Shown here piece by piece: positions 40,526 to 42,728 of a stretch of DNA of 42,728 nt. Positions within the stretch are counted from its first letter, which is position 1. Each line of letters starts with the position of its first letter. A model generated the notes under the pieces. The model ran no database searches. It was not told the DNA's origin and was given only the letters and a program-made list of their open reading frames with translations. The translations under genes and the position numbers were made by a program. The stretch is taken from positions 1 through 42,728 of the forward strand of contig JAUXPJ010000015.1 in NCBI GenBank assembly GCA_030683815.1, in the 5' to 3' direction. This DNA comes from Flavobacteriaceae bacterium. Its GTDB lineage: Bacteria > Bacteroidota > Bacteroidia > Flavobacteriales > Flavobacteriaceae.

Positions 40526-42728
40526 TTAACGTTGAATATATAACCATCCTGAAAATGCCGGAGTACCATCACCCAAATTAAATACATAGTAATAGGTTCC
40601 TACAGGAAGTTTCTCTTTTCTACTAACTACACTGCCTGTATTGGCTGTTCCGTCCCAATTGTTATTATAGCTTTGTTTTTCATAAACTTTATGACCCCAA
40701 CGATTGTAAACTTCCAGTTTATTATTTGGATATAACTCTACACACTTGATATGGAAATAATCATTAATTCCATCATCATTAGGTGTAAATTCATTGAAGA
40801 TTGTTAAACAAGTAGCTACACCTCCAACACTACCTACTGTTACAATGGCAGTACATGATGAAACATTACCATTAACGTCTGTTACTGTTAATATTACCGG
40901 ATTTTCTCCCAAATCTTCAAAGGTGAAGGTATTAACATCTATGCTGTAACTTTGAATACCACAGGCATCAAAACTTCCGTTATCTATCATATCTGCCGTA
41001 ATCACTGCTATGTTGTTTTGATCTAAATCAACCGTAATATTTCGACAGAATACCGTTGGTGCTATTTTATCTACTACGGTCACTACTGCAACGCATGTTG
41101 ATGTATTTCCGCAAGCATCTGAAACTGTTAAGGTAACATTGTTTGCTCCCACATCTGAACAAGTAAAGGTTAATTTACTGGCTGATAAAGTTATTGTGCC
41201 ACTACCAACACTGCCTCCATTTATCATCGAAGGAGTAATAGTCGTTGTTCCTTGAGCACTTAACTCAATCGTAATTGATTTACAAACTGCCCGTACCTGT
41301 GTTCCTGTTGGAGCATTCCACTCACATGTTTGATCATTAAAAGTGATTTCTTGCCAGCATTCTATTGCTGGTTGCTCTGGTTTTGTGCCGGTGTTGTCCC
41401 AATTACAAGTACTGATATTGAACACAAAATTATCCCAACAATTAACCTTAGCCGGTGCCGCCGGCTGTGTGCCGGTTACATCCCATGAACACGTAGTTGC
41501 ATTCCAGGTCGCTGTCTGGTAACATGCTGATGTTGGTTGAGCAGGTTGTGTGCCTGTCACATCCCATGAACATGTAGTTGCATTCCAGGTCGCTGTCTGA
41601 TAACATGCTGATGTTGGTTGAGCAGGTTGCGTACCTGTCACATCCCATGAACATGCAGTTGCATTCCAGGTCGCTGTCTGATAACATGCTGATGTTGGTT
41701 GAGCAGGTTGCGTACCTGTCACATCCCATGAACATGTAGTTGCATTCCAGGTCGCTGTCTGATAACATAATACCGTCGGAGCTGCCGGAGCACCATTGAT
41801 CGTTAGTGTAACCGCTGTTCTGGTCAAACTTGAACAGGTTTCATTGCTTGATTCTGCATAATAGGTTACACTTCCAACGCCTACTTGTGTCGGGCTTGCA
41901 ACTACGCTTCCGCCTGTGGCTGCTGTGTACCAGGTTATTGTTCCGCCTGTTGCTGTCGCTGTCAACGTCTGGGTTGTCGTGCCATCAGAACAAACTGTTT
42001 GGTTGCCTCCGCTTTCTGGTGCAACTGGTGCTGCCAAGATTTCCAAGCTAACTGCTGTTCTGCTGTTGCTTGTGCATTCTGTAGCATTATTTACGCTTTC
42101 TGCATAATAAGTTATTGAGCCAACTACATTTAAAATTGGATTTGCAACTACATTTCCTTCTGTGGCTGCATCATACCAAACAACGCTAAATCCTGTTGGA
42201 ACTGTTGCTGTTGCTGTCAAGGTTTGAATTGGGCTTGCCCCGCACTCACTTTGGTCGTTTCCGCTTATCGGTGCAACTGGCGCTGCCAAGATTTCTAAGC
42301 TAACTGCTGTTCTGCTGTTACTTGTGCATTCTGTATCATCATTTACGCTTTCTGCATAATAAGTTATTGAGCCAACTACATTTAAAATTGGATTTGCAAC
42401 TACATTTCCTTCTGTGGCTGCATCATACCATACAACGCTAAAGCCTTCCGGTACGGTTGCCGTTGCTGTCAAGGTTTGAATTTCACTAGCCTCGCACTCG
42501 CTTTGGTCGCCTCCACTTACTGGCGCTGATGGCAAAGCATTGACTGTGATTGTTGTGGTATCTGAGTTTACACAAGTGTTTCCATCTGTGTAAGTATAAG
42601 TCAAGGTTTGTGTTCCAACCGATGGATCAAACAAATTACCCGTAACCCCTGTTCCGCTCCAAACTCCGCCCACTGGTGATCCAACCAAAGTAATGTCAGC
42701 TGCATCAATACAAACTGGTCCATAACTT
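40526..42728 (-). CDS. Surface protein with T9SS type B (gliding motility) C-terminal domain, 5' end beyond window
   Basis: At least 734 residues; the frame is open to the right edge, so the N-terminus and start are missing. Visible in order: Ig-like repeats of about 84 residues (two near-identical, a third and others divergent; ECEASEIQTLTATATVPEGF), a short Cys/Trp-rich tandem (four copies of a 27-residue unit such as CYQTATWNATTCSW), two HYR-like domains (about 41280-40830), then the type B domain ending NEFTPNDDGINDYFHIKC and NRWGHKVYEKQSYNNNWDGT. Transport by T9SS with the adjacent PorP/SprF is expected. Likely adhesin or motility-related, function not shown. Confidence 0.9.
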   Translation of the reverse strand, partial: SYGPVCIDAADITLVGSPVGGVWSGTGVTGNLFDPSVGTQTLTYTYTDGNTCVNSDTTTITVNALPSAPVSGGDQSECEASEIQTLTATATVPEGFSVVWYDAATEGNVVANPILNVVGSITYYAESVNDDTECTSNSRTAVSLEILAAPVAPISGNDQSECGASPIQTLTATATVPTGFSVVWYDAATEGNVVANPILNVVGSITYYAESVNNATECTSNSRTAVSLEILAAPVAPESGGNQTVCSDGTTTQTLTATATGGTITWYTAATGGSVVASPTQVGVGSVTYYAESSNETCSSLTRTAVTLTINGAPAAPTVLCYQTATWNATTCSWDVTGTQPAQPTSACYQTATWNATACSWDVTGTQPAQPTSACYQTATWNATTCSWDVTGTQPAQPTSACYQTATWNATTCSWDVTGTQPAAPAKVNCWDNFVFNISTCNWDNTGTKPEQPAIECWQEITFNDQTCEWNAPTGTQVRAVCKSITIELSAQGTTTITPSMINGGSVGSGTITLSASKLTFTCSDVGANNVTLTVSDACGNTSTCVAVVTVVDKIAPTVFCRNITVDLDQNNIAVITADMIDNGSFDACGIQSYSIDVNTFTFEDLGENPVILTVTDVNGNVSSCTAIVTVGSVGGVATCLTIFNEFTPNDDGINDYFHIKCVELYPNNKLEVYNRWGHKVYEKQSYNNNWDGTANTGSVVSRKEKLPVGTYYYVFNLGDGTPAFSGWLYIQR
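41462..41766 (-). repeat. 81-bp tandem repeat inside the type B gene (four copies)
   Basis: The motif GCTGTCTG recurs at 41511, 41592, 41673 and 41754, an exact 81-nt spacing, which preserves the frame and encodes a 27-residue Cys/Trp unit. The copies differ at only a few bases, which points to recent expansion or gene conversion. A further diverged relative lies 3' of it, about 41290-41460. Confidence 0.88.
42050..42530 (-). repeat. 252-bp in-frame repeat (84-residue Ig-like units)
   Basis: AACTGCTGTTCTGCTGTT occurs at 42050 and again at 42302, 252 nt apart, and the intervening sequence is nearly identical between the two units. They encode the two most similar Ig-like repeats. Confidence 0.8.

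Noticed and set aside
41448-41768. 106-codon frame with four identical units on the minus strand
   Set aside because: It is a second frame of the 81-nt repeat, which is divisible by three; the real frame continues into the type B domain.

Overview
The window looks like chromosomal DNA from a member of the Flavobacteriaceae (Bacteroidota). It is AT-rich. It carries type IX secretion (T9SS) genes (PorQ, a PorE-like OmpA protein, PorP/SprF, and one type A and one type B sorting-domain surface protein). Many genes are preceded by the Bacteroidota -7 promoter element TAnnTTTG, most often as TATCTTTG. No rRNA, tRNA, CRISPR array or autonomous transposase was seen.

Layout, left to right. 1-3971: AT-rich spacer, a two-gene minus-strand unit (haem-binding-domain protein, MORN-type protein), a hairpin-rich intergenic element, a DUF1028 protein and a 116-bp tandem palindromic repeat. 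3972-7874: an ABC-F ATPase, then purB-terC. 7972-9521: a mobile-mystery A/B pair (XRE regulator plus Fic protein) beside a duplicated 155-bp element. 9716-15670: a TolC / periplasmic adaptor / RND permease / PII-like operon, with a TGTAA-N6-TTACA operator-like palindrome at its promoter. 15671-16731: a long spacer made largely of 7-bp-period arrays. 16732-19776: a large T9SS type A adhesin with a strong terminator. 20072-22570: two adjacent toxin-antitoxin modules, AbiEi/AbiEii and HigB/HigA. 22886-25463: a small RGPP-tail membrane protein and a TonB-dependent receptor. 25709-29089 (minus): L-2-hydroxyglutarate oxidase overlapping a UMF1-type MFS transporter, then an M48 lipoprotein protease. 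29165-34742: alpha/beta hydrolase-msrB, ffh, folD, a cupin gene and a beta-CASP nuclease. 34929-36250: queE and cmk, convergent. 36351-42728 (minus): porQ, a PorE-like OmpA protein, PorP/SprF, and the 3' part of a type B sorting-domain protein that runs off the right edge.

The genes are mostly household or typical flavobacterial surface functions. The unusual part is between them. At least six spacers contain arrays whose period is 7 nt even though the unit sequence changes along the array (for example AACTGCC, then AGATACC, then GTTTAAA, 22 consecutive 7-nt units at 16096-16249). These arrays, a shared tail module, hairpin elements with the core CCGATAAATCGG, and CCTGAGC...GTCGAAGG modules make up a mosaic of dispersed intergenic repeats. 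I consider the heptad arrays the best candidate for something undescribed.
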